This document shows, piece after piece, positions 6,871-14,589 of a stretch of DNA of 21,971 nucleotides. The position numbers and the translations under genes are program-made. The notes under the pieces are model-generated. The model was given only the letters and a program-made list of their open reading frames with translations, made no database searches and was not told the DNA's origin. Origin of the DNA: JAPYTY01 sp036338435 (lineage in GTDB: Bacteria; Acidobacteriota; UBA6911; RPQK01; JADFOI01); contig JAYZCG010000023.1 in the NCBI GenBank assembly GCA_036338435.1, positions 1-21,971 of the forward strand. Direction: 5' to 3'. Every line of letters starts with the position of its first letter. Position 1 is the first letter of the stretch.

Positions 6871-8529
6871 TTAGCTTTGCAAATAAGTATCTGGAGTCAT
6901 GGGCTTTTTGAGTTTAGACAACTGAGCCCGATGGAAGAATTGGACATAACTTTTTTCCATGAGACGGATAAGAGGGATCTCTGGCATAAATCGAAAAAAT
7001 CTCCATCTTAAACGCAACCGTAAATAACGATAGTAAAGGCTGTAAATTCCCATCAGAATTGGTTTGAAACGATTGTCACAAAATCTTTCAAATGCACGTC
7101 TCTCAAAGAATCGACTCATTACATTGATTTTACTAATGAATTTTTTCTGGCTTGGGCTTAGAAAGGGATTATTATTCTCCCCAAAATGAAAACGACTCCA
7201 TCCTTCCAACGTATCAGGAAACTCCATTCCATAAACAAGACGGGTCTTGTCATACAGCGTTGTCCCCGGATAGGGTGTATAAATGGCAACAGGAGCGGTA
7301 CCAGCACGGGGATTCGTACTCAATAACTCAAACATAAAATCAACAGTTTCGAGAGTTTCCTTGCGTTCTTCATTTGGGAACCCGGCCATGAATCCATACT
7401 TCACATAAACATCAGAACGGGATAGGAGCCGATTGACCTTCCGGACCTGTTCAAGCGTTGTTCTTTTAAGAATCTCCTTGAGACGTTCTGGAGAGCCTGA
7501 TTCGGGACTGACCCACAACTCCTTAAATCCGGCACGATAGAGTTTGTCGACCATTGCGTCGTTCTGACGGTGAAGATAATCAACCCGGCATTGCACCTGA
7601 ATGAGAACATCAAGGCATCTCTCTATCAGTAGGTCACAGATTTTCTCCACTCGGCGTGGATTTCCAAAAAAATAATCGTCCTCGACAAAAACAGCATTCA
7701 CACCAAAACGCTCAACCAGATAGGCCAGATCATCTACGGTACGTTCGGCGGAAAAATAACGAAAACGTTGCTCGTTAAATTTAAGGTTATAGCAAAATTC
7801 ACAATCAAAAGGACATCCGCGACTCGTAACCATCTGTAATTGTGCTTCTCCCGTAGAGGGAGCCCGGGTGAAGTAGGAATCCATATTAATCAAGTCGTAA
7901 TCGGGCCTTGGAATGACATCCAAGTCCTCAATCATAGGCCGGGATGGAGTAAACTGTAGTTGGCCTTTATTTTTGTAGCCTATTCCCGATATCATGCCCA
8001 GATCCATCCCCTCTCGTAGACAATCAGCGAGTTCAATTAAGGTAATTTCTCCTTCACCCACTACCACGATGTCACAGAGTTCATCCTTAAGAGTCGAATC
8101 GGGGCACAGCGAAGGATGGACCCCTCCCCACACAATAGGAAGTGATGGCGCAACATCACGCAGGATTTGAGCTGCCTTCAGACCACCCCGGATCTGCATT
8201 CCGGTCATCGTGCTAATACCTGCCAGTATTGGTTTCTCTTGACGAATCGAGCGAGCAACATCTTTTTCAAAATCTCTTGTTACCCGCTCATCAAGAATTT
8301 CCACACGATACCCAGCTTGTTCTAAAACCGTTCCGAGATAAAGACAAGACAGAGGCAACCCTACATTAATCCCATAAACATCCATTCCGGTGACTGGGTA
8401 AATAAGCAACACTTTGCCCAAGTCCTTCTCTACTGACCTTTGCCAGGGAAAACCTACATGCTTTTCAGAGCCTATCCTTACCATATTGTCTACTACTTCC
8501 CCCTGTTTTTGATCTACCTCATCATCCAT
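6871..8529 (-). CDS. B12-binding-domain radical SAM protein with basic aromatic C-terminal tail (fourth of cluster)
   Basis: A 552-residue protein, the longest of the five. After about 38 N-terminal residues the cobalamin-binding domain shows GLPLSCLYLGTVLEQAGYRVEI (about 57-78), AGISTMTG (103-110), VWGGVHPS (133-140) and VVGEGE (156-161). The radical SAM motif SRGCPFDCEFCYN places Cys239, Cys243 and Cys246. Core landmarks VEDDYFFGN, VSPESGSPERL and GFMAGFPNEE follow. The C-terminus (about 470-540) is crowded with Arg, Phe, Tyr and Leu (for example RYLRLRLRWRFFRFMPEI), unlike the other two B12 proteins, and could seat the enzyme on the membrane. The ATG at 8529 lies inside the end of the preceding gene (16-base overlap), indicating coupling. 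Alternative roles within the large B12 radical SAM group cannot be excluded. Confidence 0.93.
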   Translation of the reverse strand: MDDEVDQKQGEVVDNMVRIGSEKHVGFPWQRSVEKDLGKVLLIYPVTGMDVYGINVGLPLSCLYLGTVLEQAGYRVEILDERVTRDFEKDVARSIRQEKPILAGISTMTGMQIRGGLKAAQILRDVAPSLPIVWGGVHPSLCPDSTLKDELCDIVVVGEGEITLIELADCLREGMDLGMISGIGYKNKGQLQFTPSRPMIEDLDVIPRPDYDLINMDSYFTRAPSTGEAQLQMVTSRGCPFDCEFCYNLKFNEQRFRYFSAERTVDDLAYLVERFGVNAVFVEDDYFFGNPRRVEKICDLLIERCLDVLIQVQCRVDYLHRQNDAMVDKLYRAGFKELWVSPESGSPERLKEILKRTTLEQVRKVNRLLSRSDVYVKYGFMAGFPNEERKETLETVDFMFELLSTNPRAGTAPVAIYTPYPGTTLYDKTRLVYGMEFPDTLEGWSRFHFGENNNPFLSPSQKKFISKINVMSRFFERRAFERFCDNRFKPILMGIYSLYYRYLRLRLRWRFFRFMPEIPLIRLMEKSYVQFFHRAQLSKLKKPMTPDTYLQS

Positions 8530-9506
8530 CGTTTGTATAGACTTTCAGCAACACTCGTTAATTGCGGCACTGCTTCTCGGACATAAGGACGGATTCGAAC
8601 CAATGGGGCTGTCCATTGTGGATGATTAATGTAGTCACATCGAGCACATAGTTTTTGTTGCTCGAAATCTCTATCATATAACCACTTCCGCTTCTCCTGA
8701 AATGACTCAGAATGCCATACCTCGTGGATACTCTCGCTTTTTACATCGCCGACCGTGTACTCACCTTCTGAATCAAAGCAACACATGGCGACCTGCCCAT
8801 CAGCCAGAATAGTGATGTAGTGATACAAGCGTTCACAAAAATTAAGTTTGTTTGCTGGTCGACCACCATTCTCTAATTTGCCAGCCCAATTAAAATAGAC
8901 GGAAAATCGCACTTCGTCAGCTTCTCTCCAAACGTCTTTCAACTTTGACCGTGTATGCTTATTTTCATCAACAGTGACCATCGCAATCGATACGTTTGGC
9001 CCTGTTCGTCCTAACTCATTTCTACGTCGGATAAAATGCAAAACATTGTTTCGCACCTCTTCATAATCAAGTCCGAGCCGAATATTTTCAAAGCTTTCTT
9101 TATCTCCTCCATCAATGGAAACTATCACACTGTCCAAGAGATCTTCCTGCAAGAAAGATTCACTTAAATCAGCCGACAACTTAGATCCATTTGTAGTGAG
9201 ATTTATATGGGTTTCTGGAGCCACTTGGCGTGCATAGCGAAAGTAGTCGAGCACCCCTGGAACTAACAAAGACTCTCCATGCAGGAAGGGGAGAATTTTT
9301 TTCGCTCTATACCGGCCACACTCATCCACGATTTTACGAAACAATTCCATTGACATAAACTCACGTTGTCGCAACATGGAAGGTGTCGCACAGATAGTGC
9401 AACGTGCGTTGCACACGTTAGTGAGCTCAACGTAAACATGATCGGGAAAGTCAGGATATCGGTACATAGCCTTAGTAAAGTTAGTTAGTGCGTGAAGCCT
9501 CTCCAC
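8514..9506 (-). CDS. Radical SAM protein with SPASM/twitch-like C-terminus (third of cluster)
   Basis: A 330-residue enzyme without a B12 domain. The iron-sulfur motif is VELTNVCNARCTICA with Cys32, Cys36 and Cys39. The SAM-binding GGE-type element appears as FLHGESLL rather than GGEP. The C-terminal third has an auxiliary-cluster pattern: LNFCERL, VAMCCFDSEG, GDVKSESIHEVWHS and LCARCDY. This is typical of SPASM/twitch proteins that bind one or two extra 4Fe-4S clusters and oxidise or link unreactive carbons. GTG at 9506 is used; it overlaps the preceding B12 gene by 26 bases. An in-frame ATG at 9467 would shorten it by 13 residues and cannot be ruled out, because neither start has a strong ribosome site. 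The substrate is unknown. Confidence 0.9.
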   Translation of the reverse strand: MERLHALTNFTKAMYRYPDFPDHVYVELTNVCNARCTICATPSMLRQREFMSMELFRKIVDECGRYRAKKILPFLHGESLLVPGVLDYFRYARQVAPETHINLTTNGSKLSADLSESFLQEDLLDSVIVSIDGGDKESFENIRLGLDYEEVRNNVLHFIRRRNELGRTGPNVSIAMVTVDENKHTRSKLKDVWREADEVRFSVYFNWAGKLENGGRPANKLNFCERLYHYITILADGQVAMCCFDSEGEYTVGDVKSESIHEVWHSESFQEKRKWLYDRDFEQQKLCARCDYINHPQWTAPLVRIRPYVREAVPQLTSVAESLYKRWMMR

Positions 9507-10932
9507 TCATGAATTCTGGGAAAAAATGACGTTCGATAGCCTTGATATATCGTTTGCTGGAACGAACATTCAACAACTTGGGCAGCATTTTAACAAATCG
9601 GAATCGTGTTAGAAAAAACATCATATATGCCCTGCGTTGTAGACCCTTGAGGGTCTTGAAATTAAAATCCGGAGTCTCAATCCGCACCACCTCGTGTAGA
9701 GGATCGGGATTATAATTGGGATTATAAAACCCCCCCGCGACCACCTGCTTGTTGAGTTCAGTACCAGCATATGGAATGACGATACTAAAAAGAGCCTCAT
9801 CAAGATCAGTTTGACAGGCAAAGCGTATCGTCATGTTTATCTCCTCCACCGTTTCGGTGGGAAAGCCAATCATAAAAAATCCTAACACGTGGATCTTGTA
9901 CTTCTTCGCCCAACTCACCACATCATTGACCATATGCAACTTGAGATACTTTTTGGTAATACTCTGGATACGGGGACTGGCCGACTCTATGGCTATACAC
10001 AAGTGATGGGTTCCAGCAGCTGCTAACTTCTCCATCAATTCCTCATCAAGACGTTCTAGTCGAACTCCATTTCCAAATTGCAATCCAATTTCGAGACCCT
10101 CTTCTACAATCAGATCACAAATCTTCTTAGCACGATCCATGTCAAAGTTAAAAATATCGTCTTCTACCATGAATTCCTGAATATTATAGTCTTCATAGAG
10201 CATCTTTATCTCTGCCAACAAGTTCTCAGGACTTCGAGGCCTAAACTGTTTTCCGAACAAGTCATGGCAGTAGCTACAATGCCACGGACAACCACGGCTG
10301 GAGAAGATCTGTATAGAACGATCATATTTTGCCGTGTACCGGGCTGACTCAGCTTCTACATACCGATCTAAATCTAGCAGGTGGTATGCAGGAAAAGGAA
10401 TAGAATCAACATCCTGAATAGCTGGACGAGGATCATTTCTTTGCAACTCTCCCAAATTACTTTTCCAAGCCAACCCCAGAACGTCTACCATATCTCCACC
10501 AGACGAGAAAACATCAAGGAAATGACCAAAAGTCGATTCCCCCTCTCCAATACACAAAAAATCACAGTAAGGCTGAGCTAAGACTCCTTCTACAACCATA
10601 GTAGGATGCTGTCCCCCAAAAATTACTTTTATCTCCGGATCGAACTCCTTCACCCGCCGTGCTACTATTTCCGCACCCTCAAATTCAGCCGTCATACAAC
10701 TGAGACCTACCAGATTCCAGTTCCGTTCCTGTAGTTTTTGAGAAAGCACTCGATCTGGTTCACTCTCCAAACCTAAATCGAGAATTTCCACGTAATGCCC
10801 CCTTTGCTCGGCAATAGGAGCTATATAGACCAGGCCGATAGGAATCCCCACAATCATATCCATAAAGGTAGGGTTGCCACGAATCAACAAGAGGTTCAAT
10901 CTACTGTTTGCAGGCTTGACAGACTGTTTCAT
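9481..10932 (-). CDS. B12-binding-domain radical SAM protein (second of cluster)
   Basis: A 483-residue protein. The cobalamin domain shows GIPIGLVYIAPIAEQRGHYV (29-48), LVGLSCMTAEFEGAE (74-88), IFGGQHPT (104-111) and CIGEGEST (127-134). The radical SAM core begins SSRGCPWHCSYCHD with Cys215, Cys219 and Cys222. It continues with MVEDDIFNFD, LCIAIESASPRIQ, GFFMIGFPTETVEEIN and IVIPYAGTELN. The C-terminus has LKGLQRRAYMMFFLTRFRF, parallel to the tail of the protein at 5373-6833. ATG at 10932 has a strong ribosome site, AGGTGAT directly upstream, the best in this cluster. It starts 43 bases after the first SPASM gene and overlaps the next gene. By family it is a candidate cobalamin-dependent methylase or ring-modifying enzyme; the reaction is not known. 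Confidence 0.93.
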   Translation of the reverse strand: MKQSVKPANSRLNLLLIRGNPTFMDMIVGIPIGLVYIAPIAEQRGHYVEILDLGLESEPDRVLSQKLQERNWNLVGLSCMTAEFEGAEIVARRVKEFDPEIKVIFGGQHPTMVVEGVLAQPYCDFLCIGEGESTFGHFLDVFSSGGDMVDVLGLAWKSNLGELQRNDPRPAIQDVDSIPFPAYHLLDLDRYVEAESARYTAKYDRSIQIFSSRGCPWHCSYCHDLFGKQFRPRSPENLLAEIKMLYEDYNIQEFMVEDDIFNFDMDRAKKICDLIVEEGLEIGLQFGNGVRLERLDEELMEKLAAAGTHHLCIAIESASPRIQSITKKYLKLHMVNDVVSWAKKYKIHVLGFFMIGFPTETVEEINMTIRFACQTDLDEALFSIVIPYAGTELNKQVVAGGFYNPNYNPDPLHEVVRIETPDFNFKTLKGLQRRAYMMFFLTRFRFVKMLPKLLNVRSSKRYIKAIERHFFPEFMSGEASRTN

Positions 10933-10975
10933 ATCACCTCATCATCTCAAAAAAATCGACCCAAAAATTCAAGAC

Positions 10976-11992
10976 TTATCTATCCCTAAATAGTGGGAGC
11001 TTGTAGAAAATCGCAACCTTTTCCATCTTTGGAATCCAACGACGAACTTGAAATATATCCACCATGAAACTTCCCAAAACAACCGGTAAACGTGGATTAG
11101 GCGCATGACAATTTTGACAGTCTGGATAATCACTGAGATCCCCGCTGAGATGAGCCTCTCTCATGCGCTGTATCTGCTTCGAATTCCACAACTCAAACAA
11201 AGATTGATCGTTTATATTACCAATAGGCTCGGATTGCCACATATGGCAGCATGGGAAAAAATCACCCTTGTAATTGATCGTAGCAGGACCCTGCCACAAC
11301 TGATAGCAAGGATGGCGTCGGCGATCGTGATTGATGCGTTCCTCCAATGCCACTTCTGGAATCACAATTTCATCTTCCTTGATACGGATTTCATCAACTC
11401 CGTCAATCGACCACATTTTGTGAAAATCCTTTACTTGACAGCTATTTTCAGGCAAACGCACCATCTGGAGCACAACGAAAAGATCCGCATTTCTACGCTT
11501 CTTGACATCTAAAAACTGTAAGATATTGGCCCGCACTTTCTCAAAATCGGCACCTTTACGATACTTCTCATAAACTTCAGGTGTCGCACCATCAAAAGCA
11601 ATGATTAAGTTGTCCAATCCCGAATCTATTATTTGATGGCTTCGCGCCTCGTTCAACAAAGTTGCATTGGTCGAAACTACCGTGTAAATATCCGCATCCT
11701 TACAATAGCGGATCATCTTATAGATATCGGGGTTCATCATCGGCTCACCAGCTCCCCAAGGAAATACAAGCTCCGTCTTGTGCCGTACTTCATCAATAAT
11801 CTGCTTAAAAACAGTGAAATCGAAATCTTCCGGAGGATAATAACCAAACTCCCGGGGACACATAGGACACTCTAGATTGCATTTAGCAGTGTTCTCAACA
11901 ATTAAAGTCATAGGAAAAGCTTGCAGATCACTTGACCCCGTCAAGTATCCAGACAGAAGCTTCCATCGATTTTGTACTTGCGAAAATCTCAT
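10976..11992 (-). CDS. Radical SAM protein with SPASM domain (first of cluster)
   Basis: A 338-residue enzyme at the head of the cluster. The 4Fe-4S motif is NTAKCNLECPMCPRE with Cys38, Cys42 and Cys45. The GGE-type element reads PWGAGEPMMNP, so the first Gly-Gly is Gly-Ala-Gly. SPASM-type cysteines follow the core: HPCYQLW, FFPCCHMW, then GNINDQSLFELWNS and YPDCQNCHA. The C-terminal 45 residues carry several basic/aromatic stretches (FQVRRWIPKMEK). It shares its layout with the protein at 8514-9506. ATG at 11992 is preceded by a G-rich stretch (GGGGGG, six bases upstream) and a leader hairpin. A candidate promoter lies 64-92 bases upstream, so this is probably the first gene of a six-gene transcript ending with the ArnT/PMT-like gene. 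Confidence 0.92.
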   Translation of the reverse strand: MRFSQVQNRWKLLSGYLTGSSDLQAFPMTLIVENTAKCNLECPMCPREFGYYPPEDFDFTVFKQIIDEVRHKTELVFPWGAGEPMMNPDIYKMIRYCKDADIYTVVSTNATLLNEARSHQIIDSGLDNLIIAFDGATPEVYEKYRKGADFEKVRANILQFLDVKKRRNADLFVVLQMVRLPENSCQVKDFHKMWSIDGVDEIRIKEDEIVIPEVALEERINHDRRRHPCYQLWQGPATINYKGDFFPCCHMWQSEPIGNINDQSLFELWNSKQIQRMREAHLSGDLSDYPDCQNCHAPNPRLPVVLGSFMVDIFQVRRWIPKMEKVAIFYKLPLFRDR

Positions 11993-12005
11993 TAGGGACC
12001 CCCCA

Positions 12006-12031
12006 AGAAATGCCGGCAGAAGGGCTTTTCT
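12006..12031 (-). promoter_or_regulatory. Leader hairpin next to the ribosome site of the first radical-SAM gene
   Basis: On the minus strand AGAAA-A-GCC pairs with GGC-A-TTTCT (8 pairs, one A-A mismatch) around an 8-base loop. It ends 13 bases before the ATG at 11992 and touches the G-rich ribosome site. It could tune translation of the whole cluster. Confidence 0.4.
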
Positions 12032-12055
12032 CGACGATTCATATTTATCAGGTTC

Positions 12056-12084
12056 AGTATGAAAGAGTAGGCCTCTAACGTCAA
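12056..12084 (-). promoter_or_regulatory. Candidate sigma70 promoter for the radical-SAM cluster
   Basis: TTGACG (12084-12079, 5 of 6 to consensus), a 17-base spacer, then CATACT (12061-12056, 4 of 6). The start would be near 12049, giving a leader of about 57 bases that includes the hairpin at 12006-12031. Confidence 0.4.
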
Positions 12085-12305
12085 CCTCTGGACTATGTGG
12101 TCAATGGCTCGCCTAGCGTCTTTTCCCAGAATTGATCCTGCCCGCTCCAAACCCATACAATATTGTCCCCCCCTATACTAAACAGACATTCTGAACAAAA
12201 TCCTGCTTTCCATTGTTCTAGTGCTATTTACACTCTCTTTATGACTAAGGTCATCCTGAATTCCAAAAGTGTGAGAAGGCCTCTTAAAATTACGCACTTC
12301 GGGAA

Positions 12306-12322
12306 ACTATCTGGACGATAGT
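12306..12322. repeat. Perfect 6-bp inverted repeat, 5-base loop
   Basis: ACTATC and GATAGT around a 5-base loop, in the gap downstream of the rhomboid gene. On the minus strand only three T follow the stem, so it is at most a weak terminator. Confidence 0.3.
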
Positions 12323-12404
12323 CACACGTGGCAGGATTTAAAGGGGCGAGGTATGCTCATATGCTGCTATTGGACAATTCTTCAAAAAATACTCTACGGA
12401 TGAT

Positions 12405-12420
12405 CTAATCTCAGGATTAG
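12405..12420 (-). terminator. Possible weak terminator hairpin after the rhomboid gene
   Basis: CTAATC-CTGA-GATTAG is a perfect six-pair stem with a four-base loop, eight bases after the rhomboid stop. The nearest T-run (six T) comes about 14 bases later, so the form is not classical. Confidence 0.3.
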
Positions 12421-12427
12421 GAGAGCT

Positions 12428-13141
12428 TCAGTTAATCCAAAAATCGTCTTTGCGCCTAGTTTTTTCGCTGTCGTAGACTTTGAATTGATTTCGCATTCGC
12501 TTTAATTTCCATCGGTGATAACCCTGCCGAATTCCAGAAAATGATAACCAGTTTTTCATATAAAGAAACCCAACCACCATTCCACCCAGATGAGCGATAT
12601 GGGCTATCGTACTTCCTGGCGCACTGAAAGCAGAGAAAAATGTAATCACTCCAAGAATCGACACAAAATACTTCACTTTTATGGGAAAGAGAAAATACAG
12701 ATAAACTCGCCGCTCTGGGAACATCAACCCATAGGCCATTAGAATTCCATAAATAGCCCCGCTCACGCCTATGGTGGGTATTGTAGAAAAAGGTTGAGAA
12801 ATAATGGACAGAACACCCGCTCCTATACCCGTAATCAGGACAAACTTCACAAATTCTCTACTGCCCCAATAACGTTCTAATTCACATCCAAACATCCACA
12901 ACGTAAACATATTCCAAAATAGGTGTCCAACACTCCCATGAAGGAATAGATAAGTCCCAAGTTGCCAAAAGAAAAGCTTCGTTAAAACAAAATAGGGAAC
13001 AAGACCAAAAATGGCCACCATCTCATTCCCAGCACCCAACATCTGGAATAGAAATACAACAGCACAGACGATGACCAATTTCTTTACGGCAGGTGTGAGG
13101 GTAGGGCCGATGCTGATGTAGGAACGAGACCTATAACTCAT
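12428..13141 (-). CDS. Rhomboid family intramembrane serine protease
   Basis: A 237-residue membrane protease that cleaves transmembrane segments of other membrane proteins. About six hydrophobic helices are visible between residues 19 and 195. The catalytic dyad is Ser127 in IGVSGAIYG and His184 in AHIAHLGG. The oxyanion-side Asn77 is in the HLFWNMFTLWMFG motif of helix 2, preceded by His69 and His73. The order and length match the minimal bacterial rhomboid core. The C-terminal 35 residues are soluble and basic. ATG at 13141. The gene stands 117 bases after ahcY with no strong ribosome site; an extended -10 element just upstream may give it its own promoter. The substrate cannot be told, and no functional link to its neighbours is evident. 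Confidence 0.93.
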   Translation of the reverse strand: MSYRSRSYISIGPTLTPAVKKLVIVCAVVFLFQMLGAGNEMVAIFGLVPYFVLTKLFFWQLGTYLFLHGSVGHLFWNMFTLWMFGCELERYWGSREFVKFVLITGIGAGVLSIISQPFSTIPTIGVSGAIYGILMAYGLMFPERRVYLYFLFPIKVKYFVSILGVITFFSAFSAPGSTIAHIAHLGGMVVGFLYMKNWLSFSGIRQGYHRWKLKRMRNQFKVYDSEKTRRKDDFWIN

Positions 13142-13150
13142 GAGAAGTTG

Positions 13151-13159
13151 ACTATAGCA
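13151..13159 (-). promoter_or_regulatory. Possible extended -10 element before the rhomboid gene
   Basis: TGCTATAGT on the minus strand matches TGn-TATAAT in 8 of 9 positions counting n. It lies only 9 bases before the ATG, which would give a nearly leaderless transcript. A second TATAGT occurs at 13170-13165 and would leave a leader of about 17 bases. Neither has a good -35. Confidence 0.25.
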
Positions 13160-13248
13160 TTTGCACTATAAATGATTCCACATGGCAATCGCAGCTATGT
13201 GGAGAGCAGGTGTCAGAACGTGAGGAAGCAATAGCCTGAAAGTAGCCC

Positions 13249-13270
13249 GAAGGAACTGCTATGTTCCTTC
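13249..13270 (-). terminator. Perfect 8-bp hairpin straddling the ahcY stop codon
   Basis: GAAGGAAC and GTTCCTTC pair perfectly around the loop ATAGCA, with the TAG stop (13261-13259) inside the loop. No T-run follows, so it may act as an attenuating or mRNA-end-protecting hairpin rather than a classical terminator. Confidence 0.35.
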
Positions 13271-14515
13271 ACTCCATGAATTCAAATAGGTCTTCTGTTG
13301 ACTAGTTAGCTTATCAATCACAATCCCCATAGAGGACAGCTTAAGTCGTGCAATTTCCTGGTCGATTTCAGCAGGTACAGGATAGACCTCAGATTTCAAA
13401 GATCCAGCGTTCTTTACCAAATATTCTGCAGCCAATGACTGATTCGCAAAGGACATATCCATGACCGAGGCCGGGTGTCCCTCAGCAGCTGCCAAATTGA
13501 TCAAACGGCCTTCTCCCAACAGATAGATACGACGACCATCCACTAGTTGATACTCCTCAACAAATTCTCGAATCATTCGCTTGGTCTTACTCAATGCCTC
13601 CAAAGCCGGGATGTCAATTTCTACATTGAAGTGTCCCGAATTTGAGATAACAGCGCCATCCGCCATCAGTTCGAAGTGCTCCTTGCGAAGAACATGTTTA
13701 TTCCCAGTCAGACTGACGAAGATTTTACCGACCCTAGCGGCCTCCTCCATCGGTAAGACCTGAAACCCATCCATGACAGCTTCTAATCCTCGCAGTGGAT
13801 CTACTTCGGTTACCATGACTTGTGCTCCCATCCCTCTGGCCCGCATTGCCACACCCCTGCCACACCACCCATAACCAACGACCACAAAAGGGGCTCCGGC
13901 CAAAAGCAGATTCGTCGCTCGAACAATACCATCTACAGTAGACTGTCCTGTGCCATACCTATTGTCAAAAAGGTGCTTGGTGTTGGCATCGTTTACAGCT
14001 ACCACGGGGAATTGCAGAACACCTTCTTGTGCCATACTTCGCAGACGAATAATCCCAGTGGTAGTTTCCTCTGTGCTTCCAATTATTCCTGGGATCAAAT
14101 CATGTCGATCAGATAGGACAGCAGTCACCAGATCCGCTCCATCATCCATGGTTATTTGGGGTTCTGCCTCTAATGCGGACTGAAGATGTGCATAGTAGGT
14201 ATCGTTGTCTTCTCCTTTGATGGCAAAAACTGGGATGTCAAAATCCTTCACGAGAGATGCTGCAACATCATCTTGCGTACTGAGCGGATTTGAGGCACAA
14301 AGCCTCACGTCAGCACCACCAGCTTTGAGCGCGCGAGCTAGATTAGCCGTTTCTGTGGTGACATGCAGACAGGCTGCTATGCGCTTACCCTCCAAGGGTT
14401 TTTCTTTTTCAAATCGTTCTCTGATAAAGCGTAGAACTGGCATAGACTGATCCGCCCATTCAATGCGATCCAGACCTTTTCCAGCTAAAGCAATGTCTTT
14501 AACATCACAATCCAT
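13259..14515 (-). CDS. ahcY: Adenosylhomocysteinase (S-adenosylhomocysteine hydrolase)
   Basis: A 418-residue cytosolic NAD-dependent enzyme that splits S-adenosylhomocysteine into adenosine and homocysteine, removing the product inhibitor of methyltransferases. Visible landmarks are CLHVTTETANL (about 48-58), DDGADL near 127, STEETTTGI, the NDANTKHLFDNRYGTGQS catalytic stretch and the NAD-binding GYGWCGRG. The conserved C-terminus LTSQQKTYLNSWSEGT ends with the K-x-x-Y-type NAD-contacting tail of the family. The length and GYGWCGRG fit the shorter prokaryotic form without the roughly 40-residue insert of eukaryotic-type enzymes. ATG at 14515 has AGAGAGTGAT just upstream. It follows metK by 74 bases, so the two probably share the metK promoter and form an activated-methyl-cycle unit. 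Confidence 0.97.
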   Translation of the reverse strand: MDCDVKDIALAGKGLDRIEWADQSMPVLRFIRERFEKEKPLEGKRIAACLHVTTETANLARALKAGGADVRLCASNPLSTQDDVAASLVKDFDIPVFAIKGEDNDTYYAHLQSALEAEPQITMDDGADLVTAVLSDRHDLIPGIIGSTEETTTGIIRLRSMAQEGVLQFPVVAVNDANTKHLFDNRYGTGQSTVDGIVRATNLLLAGAPFVVVGYGWCGRGVAMRARGMGAQVMVTEVDPLRGLEAVMDGFQVLPMEEAARVGKIFVSLTGNKHVLRKEHFELMADGAVISNSGHFNVEIDIPALEALSKTKRMIREFVEEYQLVDGRRIYLLGEGRLINLAAAEGHPASVMDMSFANQSLAAEYLVKNAGSLKSEVYPVPAEIDQEIARLKLSSMGIVIDKLTSQQKTYLNSWSEGT

Positions 14516-14589
14516 AGCATCACTCTCTGTTACATAAGTGCCGACTAGACTAGTAGAGGCGATCTATCCTTAGTCAGCTGTTCTATTTC

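Larger units (their letters stand above)
11993..12427. other. 435-base intergenic control region before the radical-SAM cluster
   Basis: No gene is visible on either strand. On the minus strand it contains, in order: an inverted repeat eight bases after the rhomboid stop (12405-12420), a second one (12306-12322), a promoter candidate (12056-12084) and a leader hairpin (12006-12031). I looked for a cobalamin riboswitch because of the B12 enzymes and did not see its conserved box. Confidence 0.6.

Noticed and set aside
5373..8529. Assignment of the B12 radical-SAM genes as hopanoid methylases (HpnP/HpnR), HpnJ, BchE or GDGT ring synthases
   Set aside because: They share only general family features. 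No hopanoid (shc, hpnH), bacteriochlorophyll or archaeal-lipid genes are in the window, so a named function would be a guess.
9481..9506. Frameshift at the overlap between the second B12 gene and the third radical-SAM gene
   Set aside because: Both proteins are complete with their own motifs. The overlap is ordinary translational coupling.
11993..12427. A cobalamin riboswitch before the radical-SAM cluster
   Set aside because: The leader after the promoter candidate is too short, and the conserved B12-box pattern is not evident. The hairpin there is simple.
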